Assembly: GCF_963676325.1 (NCBI RefSeq)
Contig: NZ_OY781099.1
Span: 2,480,001-2,544,000 of the forward strand
Source: an uncultured Bacteroides sp.
GTDB lineage: Bacteria > Bacteroidota > Bacteroidia > Bacteroidales > Bacteroidaceae
Direction of reading: 5' to 3'
Length of the DNA stretch: 64,000 nucleotides
Shown: in pieces, positions 18,397 through 26,667 of the stretch
Position numbering within the stretch: the first letter of the stretch is position 1
How the letters are laid out: every line of letters starts with the position of its first letter
The notes under the pieces: generated by a model
Databases searched by the model: none
Seen by the model: only the letters and a program-made list of their open reading frames with translations
Told to the model about the DNA's origin: nothing
Position numbers and translations under genes: made by a program

Positions 18397-18526
18397 ATTA
18401 TATAATAGTCTAGTTAGGTCCTATTACTTATCATATAACAACATATAATAAGTAATATCGTGTTACAAATTGGGCGACAAAGATAATTTAATATAATTTA
18501 TATAGCATAGTAATCGTTATAATTTT

Positions 18527-18534
18527 TACCTTTG
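18527..18534 (+). promoter_or_regulatory. -7 box TACCTTTG for the beta-propeller lipoprotein gene
   Basis: Exact consensus match 33 bp upstream of the ATG at 18568. Confidence 0.55.
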
Positions 18535-18567
18535 TTCTATAAATCAATAAAACAAAAAGAATAACAT

Positions 18568-19467
18568 ATGAATAAAAAAGTAATCGGAGGTTTGTTGCTT
18601 GTTGCTATAGCATTTATCTCATGCAAAAACACAAAAAAAGCAGATATTCAGGTTATACCATTAGCAGACTCTGCTACAGTTATTTCAGACAGTTTAAAAT
18701 TCTGTGAAGCAACCTGCTGGAATGGTGAATCATTATATATCAGTAACTTTGGCGGAGACACTATAAATCCTCTAAATATGGCCGGTAAGGGATATATTAT
18801 GGAATTTAATACTGGTAAGCCATCTGTTCTGGTACCAGCAAACGGAACATTAAATGCCCCTAAAGGAATGTGCGTGGTAAATAACTATTTGTTTGTAGCA
18901 GACGTTAACGCAGTAGTTGCATTTGATTTGAATGATGTAAAAAGAAGTCAAAAAATAGAATTCCCTGCAAAAGATTCTTATGTTAATGATATTGCTGTAA
19001 AAGGAACAGATCTTTATGTTACTGTTACAAACACTGGTAATATTTATAAATTAGATGCTTCTGATCCTGGCAAAATGAAAAATCAAACGCCCAAGCTATT
19101 CGCTAATGTTCCAGGAGCCAATGGCATTGTTGCTACCGACAGTATAATTTACGTCGCTTCATATCCCATAGATGGAAATACTGTTGCAGCAAACGTTATA
19201 TATACTATTAAGAATTTTGATAAGCCCGTTGTTGAAAAACTATTTGATCGCATGAGTCAATATGATGGATTAGCTCTTTCCGAAGATGGTAAATCTTTAT
19301 ATTTCACAACCTGGGTAAACGGAGCTGTAGGTAAGATTAACCTAAAAGATTTAAAAGTGGAGAATCTTGTTCTTCCATTGCAGTTGACCGGACCAGCAGA
19401 TCTATCTATTCACAAAGGGAAACTCTTCATTCCTGATCTACCTAAAAGCAGAGTTTTGGTTTATTAA
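18568..19467 (+). CDS. SMP-30/gluconolactonase-like beta-propeller lipoprotein
   Basis: The protein has 299 residues with a lipobox at FISC (Cys20). The mature protein is a chain of beta-propeller blades with repeats such as GMCVVNNYLFVADVNAVVAFDL, NDIAVKGTDLYVTVTNTGNIYKLD and DGLALSEDGKSLYFTTW, as in the SMP-30/strictosidine synthase-like superfamily. It is lipid-anchored, probably at the outer membrane. Whether it hydrolyses a lactone or only binds ligand is unclear, because metal-binding residues cannot be assigned by eye. It is a single-gene unit with a clear promoter and terminator. Confidence 0.75.
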   Translation: MNKKVIGGLLLVAIAFISCKNTKKADIQVIPLADSATVISDSLKFCEATCWNGESLYISNFGGDTINPLNMAGKGYIMEFNTGKPSVLVPANGTLNAPKGMCVVNNYLFVADVNAVVAFDLNDVKRSQKIEFPAKDSYVNDIAVKGTDLYVTVTNTGNIYKLDASDPGKMKNQTPKLFANVPGANGIVATDSIIYVASYPIDGNTVAANVIYTIKNFDKPVVEKLFDRMSQYDGLALSEDGKSLYFTTWVNGAVGKINLKDLKVENLVLPLQLTGPADLSIHKGKLFIPDLPKSRVLVY

Positions 19468-19506
19468 TGTAATAGGTTACAAAGCACATTATAAGTTATA
19501 AAAAAT

Positions 19507-19556
19507 AAAACGGGAAACAGGAAAGTATTTTAGCTTTCTTGTTTCCCGTTTTCTAT
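19507..19556 (+). terminator. Strong terminator after the beta-propeller lipoprotein gene
   Basis: Long arms at 19507-19525 and 19534-19552 (AAAACGGGAAACAGGAAAG paired with its near-perfect complement) end in a T-rich run. Confidence 0.9.
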
Positions 19557-19867
19557 TTAACATATATTTAAATTCGATTCATTCAAACCCTCATAATTTA
19601 GATATCAGCATTAAGAATTGGCATCAAAACAAACACTTTATTTTAAATATCCAGATCATTTATCCATTTATACTCGCCTTATTTTGTCTTCCATTTAGAA
19701 TTACAAGTCTATTCTAAATTCTTAAAGCTAATAATATCTGCATATAGACTAAAGACATATTTCTATCTTTATATCAGTATATTCCACCAACTCTTTTATA
19801 GAATTCACAAACTACTACCCTCACAAAGGACTTTTACATCAAAGTATTCTATGCAGTGTCTAAAATC

Positions 19868-19956
19868 AAAAAGCGGGACTTTTCACAAAGTCCCGCTTTT
19901 CAGTTTTCAATAGGTATTAGTTTTTTTTAAGGTAAAAAGATTGTTTTCAGGATAAC
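19868..19956 (-). ncRNA. Candidate ~90-nt small RNA or phoU 3'-end transcript
   Basis: On the - strand TTTG (19990-19993) lies 20 bp from CATCTTTG (19962-19969), a one-base departure from TAnnTTTG. A transcript starting near 19956 would end at the hairpin 19869-19900 after about 90 nt. No ORF of useful size is inside. Alternatively the hairpin simply ends phoU transcription, since nothing closer to the phoU stop looks like a terminator. Confidence 0.3.
19869..19900 (-). terminator. Terminator hairpin between the lipoprotein gene and phoU
   Basis: AAAAGCGGGACTTT (19869-19882) and AAAGTCCCGCTTTT (19887-19900) form a perfect 14-bp stem. The arms end in A/T runs, so it can act on either strand. 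Confidence 0.75.
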
Positions 19957-20076
19957 GGTTGCAAAGATGCAAGATATTTTAATACTACCCAAACAAAATT
20001 ATATGTCATACAACATGTTTTTGAGATTTAACTTTTCACTCTTACCTTCTAATACCAAAATTCTTCTTTTTCAAGT

Positions 20077-20763
20077 TTATTGAGGATAACCTTCATCTAT
20101 TTTTCCTTGATGCTTTAATACTTTGGCATCAATATAGAAAACAATTTCTTCAGCTAGGTTATTAATGTGATCTCCTGATCGCTCCAGTTTACGGAACACA
20201 CTAACCAAATTCAAACATAAAAGCAAACTATCTGGATTCTTACTGATATAATCTACTAATTTGCCAGATACTTCACCGTTAATTTCGTCAACCAGGTTAT
20301 CTTTGGCAAATACCGATGTGGCTAATTCAAGACTTTCATCATTCAGTGCCTGCTTAGCTGTTTCAAGCATTGAGAGAACCTGAATGAATATTTCTTCCAG
20401 ACGAAGTTCCTTTAAAAGTTCGGGATCAAGAGCAGGCTCATTACATTTTATAACAAAACGAGCTATGCCTTCGGCAAAGTCGCCAAGACGTTCCAGATCC
20501 GTGTTTATTTTCAACATAGCAAGAACAAAACGCAAATCCACAGCTACGGGATTGTATAGCGCAATTATATCCTCTACATCACTATCTATTTTAAGTTCGA
20601 AAGCATTTACACGCTTTTCTCTAACAATAACTTGCTGTGCCAGCTCTTTATTGAGAGTAAGCACTGCTTCTGAGGCTCTGTCTAATTGATTATAGACTAA
20701 AGTCCACATTTCGTCCACTTCTTTTTTCAGCTGTCCGAGCTCTGATTCTATAAACTTTACCAT
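20077..20763 (-). CDS. phoU: Phosphate-signalling regulator PhoU
   Basis: The protein has 228 residues, all alpha-helical, in two three-helix repeats. Each repeat holds the PhoU metal-binding signature: INTDLERLGDFAEGIARF (~86-103) and VFRKLERSGDHINNLAEEIVFY (~188-209). PhoU couples the Pst transporter to the PhoR sensor and prevents phosphate overload. It is the last gene of pstC-pstA-pstB-phoU, 43 bp after pstB. A -7 box at 20787-20794 inside that gap may give it an additional promoter. Confidence 0.95.
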   Translation of the reverse strand: MVKFIESELGQLKKEVDEMWTLVYNQLDRASEAVLTLNKELAQQVIVREKRVNAFELKIDSDVEDIIALYNPVAVDLRFVLAMLKINTDLERLGDFAEGIARFVIKCNEPALDPELLKELRLEEIFIQVLSMLETAKQALNDESLELATSVFAKDNLVDEINGEVSGKLVDYISKNPDSLLLCLNLVSVFRKLERSGDHINNLAEEIVFYIDAKVLKHQGKIDEGYPQ

Positions 20764-20786
20764 ATGGATATTCTTTTATAAGATTA

Positions 20787-20794
20787 CAAATATA
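20787..20794 (-). promoter_or_regulatory. -7 box TATATTTG in front of phoU
   Basis: CAAATATA on the + strand, 24 bp upstream of the phoU ATG and within the pstB-phoU gap. Confidence 0.4.
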
Positions 20795-20806
20795 AAAATA
20801 AAAATA

Positions 20807-21559
20807 TTATCCGAAACGTCCCGTAATATAATTCTGAGTAGAAATCTGAGCCGGATTAGTGAATATTTTCTTTGTATCATCAAATTCAATCATCTCGCCA
20901 AGATAAAAATAGGCTGTTCTATCACTGACACGGGCAGCCTGCTGCATATTGTGAGTAACAATAACAATTGTATAATCTTTCTTCAACTCATGAATTAGCT
21001 CCTCTACTTTTGATGTTGAAATAGGGTCAAGAGCAGAAGCCGGTTCATCCATTAGCAAAATAGATGGAGAAACTGCCATGGCACGTGCAATGCAAAGTCT
21101 TTGTTGCTGACCACCGGAAAGAGCAAAAGCTGATTCCTTTAGTTTATCTTTTACTTCATTCCAAAGTGCAGCGCCTTTCAACGTTTCTTCTACACGATGA
21201 CGAATAAACTCATTATCTTTTATTCCATTTACCCGAAGGCCGTAAGCTACGTTTTCAAAAATAGTTTTCGGAAAAGGATTCGGACGCTGGAATACCATTC
21301 CCACATTCTTTCTTAATTCATCTACAGGAACTCCTTTAGCATAAATATCGTCGTTATCGATAAGGATTTGCCCTTCCATTCTTGTATTAGGTATCAAGTC
21401 GTTCATTCTGTTAAATAGACGAAGAAAGGTAGACTTACCACAACCGGAAGGTCCGATAAAGGCAACTACAGACTTTTCTTTTATCTGCATATTAATTCCT
21501 TTCAATGCTTGAAAATCGCCATAATAGAAATTTACGTCCTTTACATCAATTTTATTCAT
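20807..21559 (-). CDS. pstB: Phosphate ABC transporter ATP-binding protein PstB
   Basis: The protein has 250 residues. It carries Walker A GPSGCGKST, Q-loop VFQRPNPFP (diagnostic for PstB), signature LSGGQQQRLCIARAM, Walker B ILLMDEPASALD and switch His in VTHNM. It powers phosphate import through PstC/PstA. The gene lies 11 bp after pstA and 43 bp before phoU. Confidence 0.97.
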   Translation of the reverse strand: MNKIDVKDVNFYYGDFQALKGINMQIKEKSVVAFIGPSGCGKSTFLRLFNRMNDLIPNTRMEGQILIDNDDIYAKGVPVDELRKNVGMVFQRPNPFPKTIFENVAYGLRVNGIKDNEFIRHRVEETLKGAALWNEVKDKLKESAFALSGGQQQRLCIARAMAVSPSILLMDEPASALDPISTSKVEELIHELKKDYTIVIVTHNMQQAARVSDRTAYFYLGEMIEFDDTKKIFTNPAQISTQNYITGRFG

Positions 21560-21570
21560 TCTATATTACT

Positions 21571-22458
21571 TTAGTTCATTTTTACTTTTTTGGAGAAATA
21601 TTTTCTTAGAGCATTAGCAATGAGATTCACTATTAAAATAATAACGATCAGAACTAATGCAGTGCCATAAGCAATGGGCAACTGCGCTTCCATATTGGTT
21701 CCACTGGTAGATATTACGTAAAGATGATATGGCAACGCCATACATTGATCAAATATGCTTGTAGGAATTTTGGGAAGGAAGTATGCCGCACAAGTGAAAA
21801 GGATTGGAGCTGTTTCTCCGGAAACACGTCCGAGTGCCAGAATTAATCCTGTAATGATGTTTGGTGTACTGATAGGAAGAATAACCTTCCAGATAGTTTG
21901 TAACTTTGAGGCTCCTAGCGCACGACTGCCCTCACGGAAAGTATCCGGAATAGCTTTCAAGGCTTCCTCTGTTGTTCGGATAACCAATGGTACGCAGAGC
22001 AATCCCAATGTAAGTGATCCAGCCAGGATGCTATCGCCAAAACCGAGATAATTTACAAAAAGTGTCATACCGAAAAGACCGAATACAATAGATGGGATAC
22101 CGCTAAGGTTATTTGTCATCACACGGATAAAACGAACTATCTTGCCTTTCGGAGCATATTCATTCATGTAGATTCCACTCATCACTCCAACAGGGAATGC
22201 AAAGAGCGCACTACCAAACATCAGATAAAACGTTCCGACGATGGCGGGCCAGATTCCCCCTGCAGTCATCCCTTCTGAAGGTTCAGAGGTAATAAAATTC
22301 CAATTTATAACTCCTACACCTTTATAAACAATAAAACCCAGGATTGCAAAGAGAATGGCCACAATGCTGTAGCTAAAGAAAGAGAAAATACCAAAAGCTA
22401 TTTTCTGAGAACGACGTTTGCGCCGTTCATAGGATTGGGGAAATTTATTCTTTTCCAT
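21571..22458 (-). CDS. pstA: Phosphate ABC transporter permease PstA
   Basis: The protein has 295 residues, with a basic cytoplasmic N-terminus (YERRKRRSQK) and six transmembrane helices. The ABC-permease EAA loop is EALKAIPDTFREGSRALGASKLQTIWKVILP (~165-195). The start codon overlaps the pstC stop (TAATG at 22458), indicating translational coupling. It forms the phosphate channel together with PstC. Confidence 0.95.
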   Translation of the reverse strand: MEKNKFPQSYERRKRRSQKIAFGIFSFFSYSIVAILFAILGFIVYKGVGVINWNFITSEPSEGMTAGGIWPAIVGTFYLMFGSALFAFPVGVMSGIYMNEYAPKGKIVRFIRVMTNNLSGIPSIVFGLFGMTLFVNYLGFGDSILAGSLTLGLLCVPLVIRTTEEALKAIPDTFREGSRALGASKLQTIWKVILPISTPNIITGLILALGRVSGETAPILFTCAAYFLPKIPTSIFDQCMALPYHLYVISTSGTNMEAQLPIAYGTALVLIVIILIVNLIANALRKYFSKKVKMN

Positions 22459-23642
22459 TATTTCTGTCTACTACTTATGAATTCTACACTAAAATTGATA
22501 ATGAGTGTGATGAAAAACAACACAACACCTAACAGGAACAACGCTTGATAGTGTGCCCCTCCTGCGGGTGCTTCGCCAAGTTCTGCTGCAATGGTGGCAG
22601 GAATGGTACGAAGTGGTTCAAGAATTGTATGAGGAATCACTGCCGCATTACCGGTAACCATAAGCACAGCCATTGTTTCACCAATGGCGCGTCCTATTCC
22701 AAGAACCACACCTGAAGTTATTCCCGAGATTGAATAAGGTATAACAACCTTATAGATAGTCTGCCACTTAGATGCTCCTAAAGCCAGGCTCGCTTCTCTC
22801 ATTGCACGGGGGCAATTTCTCATGGCGTCTTCACTCACCGTAATGATAGTAGGCAATGCCATAATAGCAAGCACGATACTACCTGCAAGTCCGGACTCTC
22901 CTACCGGAAGATGAAATATTTTCTGAATAAGCGGAACTATTACAATCAAGCCGAAAAAACCATAAACTACGGACGGTATTCCGCTCAATAACTCGATTAT
23001 AGGTTTCAAGATATCCCTTACCCGGTGACTAGAGACTTCGCTCATGTAAATTGATACAGATAAACCGAACGGAAGAGCAAATAATATAGCAAAAAAACTA
23101 ACCCAAAGCGTACCGGTTATAAGGGGAAGTATTCCAAATAGCGGAGCAGGCGTTGCTGTAGGAAACCATTCTGTTCCGCCCACAACATCTTTGATTGAGA
23201 TTGTTTTATCCTTCATTATATGCCCCTGAAATTTCTTATCAAGGTAAGTATCAGGAATAAAACCAATCATTCCCGGATTCTTATTAATTAACTCGGCAAT
23301 CTTGGCCCCTGCATAAGCATATTCGGGTCCTAGTTCTTCTTCTGTGTAATAATCCGTAAGATTCTCGAGTCGGAAAACTGTAATCGGAGTATTTGATCCG
23401 CCCACCTGCGACCAGTTGGTTATTTCTCCGTCAAACACCTTTTTAGTTTGAATCGGAGAAAGTTCTGTTACTTTGTTCTGTTTATTAAATGCAAGTACAT
23501 ATCCATCTTCTATAGCCTTACTGCCAAACAGTCCAAATGCTTCACTGAAAAGAAAAACAATAATAAGCAGGATCGTAATGCTTGTTACGAAACCACTACA
23601 AGTAAGAATACCTTCAATTATTCGTTCAAAAAATTTTTTCAT
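22458..23642 (-). CDS. pstC: Phosphate ABC transporter permease PstC with a PstS-like periplasmic insertion
   Basis: The protein has 394 residues, longer than the ~300-320 usual for PstC. TM1 (~12-36) is followed by a soluble segment (~40-165) before the permease core. That segment contains KKVFDGEITNWSQVGGSNTPITVFRLEN, which is strikingly like LEGIFTGTITNWKQVGGKDLKIVVYSRE in this locus's own PstS, and later PGMIGFIPDTY, like PstS GAIGYVGLAYV. It therefore looks like a partial substrate-binding domain inserted in the periplasmic loop. The EAA loop is EDAMRNCPRAMREASLALGASKWQTIYKVVIPYS. It is first in the - strand pst operon. Confidence 0.93.
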   Translation of the reverse strand: MKKFFERIIEGILTCSGFVTSITILLIIVFLFSEAFGLFGSKAIEDGYVLAFNKQNKVTELSPIQTKKVFDGEITNWSQVGGSNTPITVFRLENLTDYYTEEELGPEYAYAGAKIAELINKNPGMIGFIPDTYLDKKFQGHIMKDKTISIKDVVGGTEWFPTATPAPLFGILPLITGTLWVSFFAILFALPFGLSVSIYMSEVSSHRVRDILKPIIELLSGIPSVVYGFFGLIVIVPLIQKIFHLPVGESGLAGSIVLAIMALPTIITVSEDAMRNCPRAMREASLALGASKWQTIYKVVIPYSISGITSGVVLGIGRAIGETMAVLMVTGNAAVIPHTILEPLRTIPATIAAELGEAPAGGAHYQALFLLGVVLFFITLIINFSVEFISSRQK

Positions 23643-23939
23643 ATCTTATATTTTTCTGCTGCAAAGAAACGAAACAAATATTAAGAAGCTATGACTATCG
23701 TTTGAAGGATATGTTTCAATCATATTACATTCGGGTTACAAAGTTCAGAACAATAACCCAATTAAGAATGTTTAGAATGCTTAGCAGATTATTAAAGAAT
23801 GTATTAACAAAAGCAGTACTTCTTATTTTAATTTAGCCTAGACTATAAAACATAAAGCTCTACAGTAAAAACAAAAACAGTGTATACCTTTAAATAAACA
23901 TAACCTGAATAAATACGTTAATAATATCGTAGAGGTAAG
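23643..23939. other. Divergent pstC-pstS intergenic region, left part
   Basis: No gene. A loose -7 match TTTCTTTG (23662-23669, - strand) lies 20 bp from the pstC start. GGTTACAAAG around 23737 resembles the phosphate-box word found in front of pstS. The rest is AT-rich. Confidence 0.4.
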
Positions 23940-24001
23940 TTGTTACAAGCTAGTAACATGGTTGTAATTGATTTGTAACATCAAATTTATTGTTTTGCAA
24001 C
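23940..24001 (+). promoter_or_regulatory. Pho-box-like array of 11-bp-phased direct repeats upstream of pstS
   Basis: The heptamers TTGTTAC (23940), TAGTAAC (23951), TTGTAAT (23962) and TTGTAAC (23973) are spaced exactly 11 bp. TTGCAAC at 23995 is in the same register after one skipped unit. Direct repeats on an 11-bp pitch are the hallmark of PhoB/PhoP binding sites. The array ends 25 bp before the pstS ATG. Confidence 0.7.
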
Positions 24002-24025
24002 ATATTAATTTAAAAGAAGAAAAAA

Positions 24026-24847
24026 ATGAAAAAATCAACAGTACTTTTATTCTTATCACTTTTGTTTAGCATTGGGTCTTTACACGCTCAGAAAATTAAA
24101 GGTAGCGACACTGTTCTTCCTATATCACAGGAAGAAGCAGAAAGCTATATGAACAAAAAGCCCGGAACTAAAGTAACCGTTACTGGTGGAGGAAGCGGCG
24201 TAGGATTCTCTGCCTTGATTGACGGAACCTGTGATATTGCAATGGCTTCACGAACTATCAAATTTGGTGAGAAAATGAAGCTTAAAACAAAAAAGCAAGC
24301 CTTTACGGAAGTAAAGATTGCCTACGATGCATTGGCCGTAGTTATTAATCCATCCAACACTGTAAGCAAACTCACACGCGAACAATTAGAAGGTATCTTT
24401 ACCGGAACAATTACTAATTGGAAACAAGTAGGCGGTAAAGACCTGAAGATTGTAGTGTACTCTCGAGAAACATCATCTGGAACATACGAGTTCTTCAAGG
24501 AGCATGTTCTTAAAAACAAGAATTATATGAAGAACGTCCTTTCAATGCCTGCAACAGGAGCAATTATTCAATCTGTTAGTCAGACAAAAGGTGCAATAGG
24601 ATACGTTGGTCTGGCTTATGTAAGTAAAAGAGTTAAAGCAGTTGCTGTATCATACGATGGCAAAAAATATGCAACTCCTAGTCTGGAGAATGCCGCAAAG
24701 AAACTTTATCCTATCGTAAGACCGCTGTTCTATTACTATAATAACAAGGATAAAAACAAAGTATCGCCGTTTATTCAGTATGTTTTATCCCCTGAAGGAC
24801 AGAATCTGATAAAAAAGGGTGGATATATTCCTATTAGATTAATATAA
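24026..24847 (+). CDS. pstS: Phosphate ABC transporter substrate-binding protein PstS
   Basis: The protein has 273 residues with a Sec signal peptide cut near Ala-Gln22 (SLHAQ). The mature protein opens KIKGSDTVLPISQ, where the SD backbone contacts phosphate, and continues TVTGGGSGVGFSALIDGTCDIAMASR (~50-77). Later blocks are FTGTITNWKQVGG and SRETSSGTYEFF, which provide the remaining phosphate ligands. It is periplasmic or surface-held. It is divergent from pstCAB-phoU and sits directly behind an 11-bp-phased repeat array, as expected for a phosphate-starvation gene. Confidence 0.95.
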   Translation: MKKSTVLLFLSLLFSIGSLHAQKIKGSDTVLPISQEEAESYMNKKPGTKVTVTGGGSGVGFSALIDGTCDIAMASRTIKFGEKMKLKTKKQAFTEVKIAYDALAVVINPSNTVSKLTREQLEGIFTGTITNWKQVGGKDLKIVVYSRETSSGTYEFFKEHVLKNKNYMKNVLSMPATGAIIQSVSQTKGAIGYVGLAYVSKRVKAVAVSYDGKKYATPSLENAAKKLYPIVRPLFYYYNNKDKNKVSPFIQYVLSPEGQNLIKKGGYIPIRLI

Positions 24848-24900
24848 AACAAAAAAGAATAACTATTTTTGCATCCTTAACTGTGTAACAACGTATCACT

Positions 24901-26601
24901 ATGACAGATATTAGAACGGAAGAAGGAGGCGAAAAGAAAAGTTTAAACTTTATTGAAATCGCCGTAGAAAACGATTTGAAAGAAGGTAAAAACGGAGGAA
25001 GAATACAAACTCGTTTCCCGCCAGAGCCCAATGGCTACTTGCACATTGGTCATGCAAAAGCAATTTGTATGGACTTTGGCATTGCTAAAAAGTATAACGG
25101 TGTTTGTAATCTTCGCTTCGACGATACCAATCCCGTAAAAGAAGACGTGGAATATGTAGATGCCATTAAAGAAGATATAGAATGGCTTGGCTACAAGTGG
25201 GGAAATATTTACTATGCATCAGATTACTTCCAGCAGTTATGGGATTTTGCCGTAAAACTTATTAAGGAAGGCAAGGCATATGTTGACGAACAATCAGCTG
25301 AAGAGATTGCCAAGCAGAAAGGAACTACTACTCAGGCAGGAACAAACAGTCCCTTCCGTGACCGTCCTATAGAGGAAAATCTGGAACTTTTCCAAAAGAT
25401 GAATTCCGGAGAATTGCCCGAAGGTGCAATGGTTCTTCGTGCAAAAATTGATATGGCTAACTCGAACATGCACTTTCGTGACCCGATAATGTACCGCATT
25501 ATCCATTACCCTCATCATCGCACAGGAACAACCTGGAAAGCATACCCAATGTATGACTTTGCTCATGGACAATCCGATTTCTTTGAAGGCGTAACCCACT
25601 CTCTATGTACATTAGAGTTTGAAGTTCACCGCCCTCTATATAATTATTATATAGACTTGTTGAAGGAAAATAACAATTACAATCCACGACAAATGGAGTT
25701 CAACCGTTTGAATCTTACTTATACAGTAATGAGCAAGCGCAAACTTCTCACATTGGTTAAAGAAGAATTAGTAAGTGGATGGGATGATCCTCGTATGCCT
25801 ACCCTTTGTGGTTACCGCCGACGCGGATATTCTCCTGAGGCTATCCACAATTTCATCGACAAAATTGGTTATACAAAGTACGATGGTATTATTGATGTTT
25901 CACTTCTTGAATCAGTAGTTCGCGAAGATCTTAACGCCCGTTCTACTCGTGTGGCGGCAGTTATCAATCCTGTAAAATGTATCATCACCAACTATCCTGA
26001 AGGACAAGTGGAAAAGATGGAAGCTATCAATAATCCAGAAGATCCGAATTCCGCTTCACACATTATAGAATTCAGTCGCGAGCTGTTTATCGAACGTGAA
26101 GACTTCATGGAAGATGCTCCTAAAAAGTATTTCCGAATGACTCCCGGTCAGGAAGTTCGTCTGAAGAACGCATATATTGTGAAATGTACCGGATGCAAGA
26201 AAAATGCAGAAGGAGAAATTGAAGAAGTATACTGCGAATTTGATCCAAACACTAAGAGTGGAATGCCTGATAGCAACCGCAAAGTAAAAGGAACTCTTCA
26301 CTGGGTAAGTGCTGCGCACAGTATTCCTGCTGAAGTTCGCCTTTACGATCGTTTGTTCAAGGTTGAAAATCCTGCATTGGAAGAGAAAGACGGAGACTTC
26401 CGCGACCTTCTTAATCCAGATTCATTGAAGGTACTTACCAACTGTAGAGTTGAAAAGTTCCTGGCAGAAATGAAACCTTTGGATTATTTGCAGTTCCAAC
26501 GTATCGGTTATTTCAATGTAGATAAAGAATCGACTCCTGAGAAACTGATCTTTAACCGCACTGTAGGGTTAAAAGATACCTGGAGCAAAATTAATAAGTA
26601 A
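24901..26601 (+). CDS. glnS: Glutaminyl-tRNA synthetase
   Basis: The protein has 566 residues. The class I HIGH motif is PPEPNGYLHIGHAKAI (~38-53) and KMSKS appears as MSKRK (~277). The FDDTNP block and C-terminal beta-barrel anticodon domains with the GlnRS ending (DYLQFQRIGYFNVD...FNRTVGLKDTWSKI) distinguish it from GluRS. It charges tRNA-Gln directly. The start at 24901 is 53 bp after the pstS stop. A -7-like TATTTTTG lies at 24864-24871, so it is probably transcribed separately from pstS. Confidence 0.97.
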   Translation: MTDIRTEEGGEKKSLNFIEIAVENDLKEGKNGGRIQTRFPPEPNGYLHIGHAKAICMDFGIAKKYNGVCNLRFDDTNPVKEDVEYVDAIKEDIEWLGYKWGNIYYASDYFQQLWDFAVKLIKEGKAYVDEQSAEEIAKQKGTTTQAGTNSPFRDRPIEENLELFQKMNSGELPEGAMVLRAKIDMANSNMHFRDPIMYRIIHYPHHRTGTTWKAYPMYDFAHGQSDFFEGVTHSLCTLEFEVHRPLYNYYIDLLKENNNYNPRQMEFNRLNLTYTVMSKRKLLTLVKEELVSGWDDPRMPTLCGYRRRGYSPEAIHNFIDKIGYTKYDGIIDVSLLESVVREDLNARSTRVAAVINPVKCIITNYPEGQVEKMEAINNPEDPNSASHIIEFSRELFIEREDFMEDAPKKYFRMTPGQEVRLKNAYIVKCTGCKKNAEGEIEEVYCEFDPNTKSGMPDSNRKVKGTLHWVSAAHSIPAEVRLYDRLFKVENPALEEKDGDFRDLLNPDSLKVLTNCRVEKFLAEMKPLDYLQFQRIGYFNVDKESTPEKLIFNRTVGLKDTWSKINK

Positions 26602-26606
26602 TATAC

Positions 26607-26655
26607 AATAGAGTTTGTTTCCTCTTTTCTTTGGGAGCAAACTCTATTTTTTTAT
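26607..26655 (+). terminator. Terminator after glnS
   Basis: AATAGAGTTTG (26607-26617) pairs with CAAACTCTATT (26638-26648), followed by a run of seven T. Confidence 0.85.
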
Positions 26656-26667
26656 AATTAAATATAT

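Larger units (their letters stand above)
19557..20076. other. Non-coding 520-bp interval before phoU
   Basis: No ORF with recognisable protein features lies here. The interval contains a free-standing GC-rich hairpin (19869-19900) and, on the - strand 60 bp before it, a near-consensus promoter. This is the basis for the small-RNA candidate at 19868-19956. The remainder is AT-rich sequence in which I see no structure. Confidence 0.5.
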
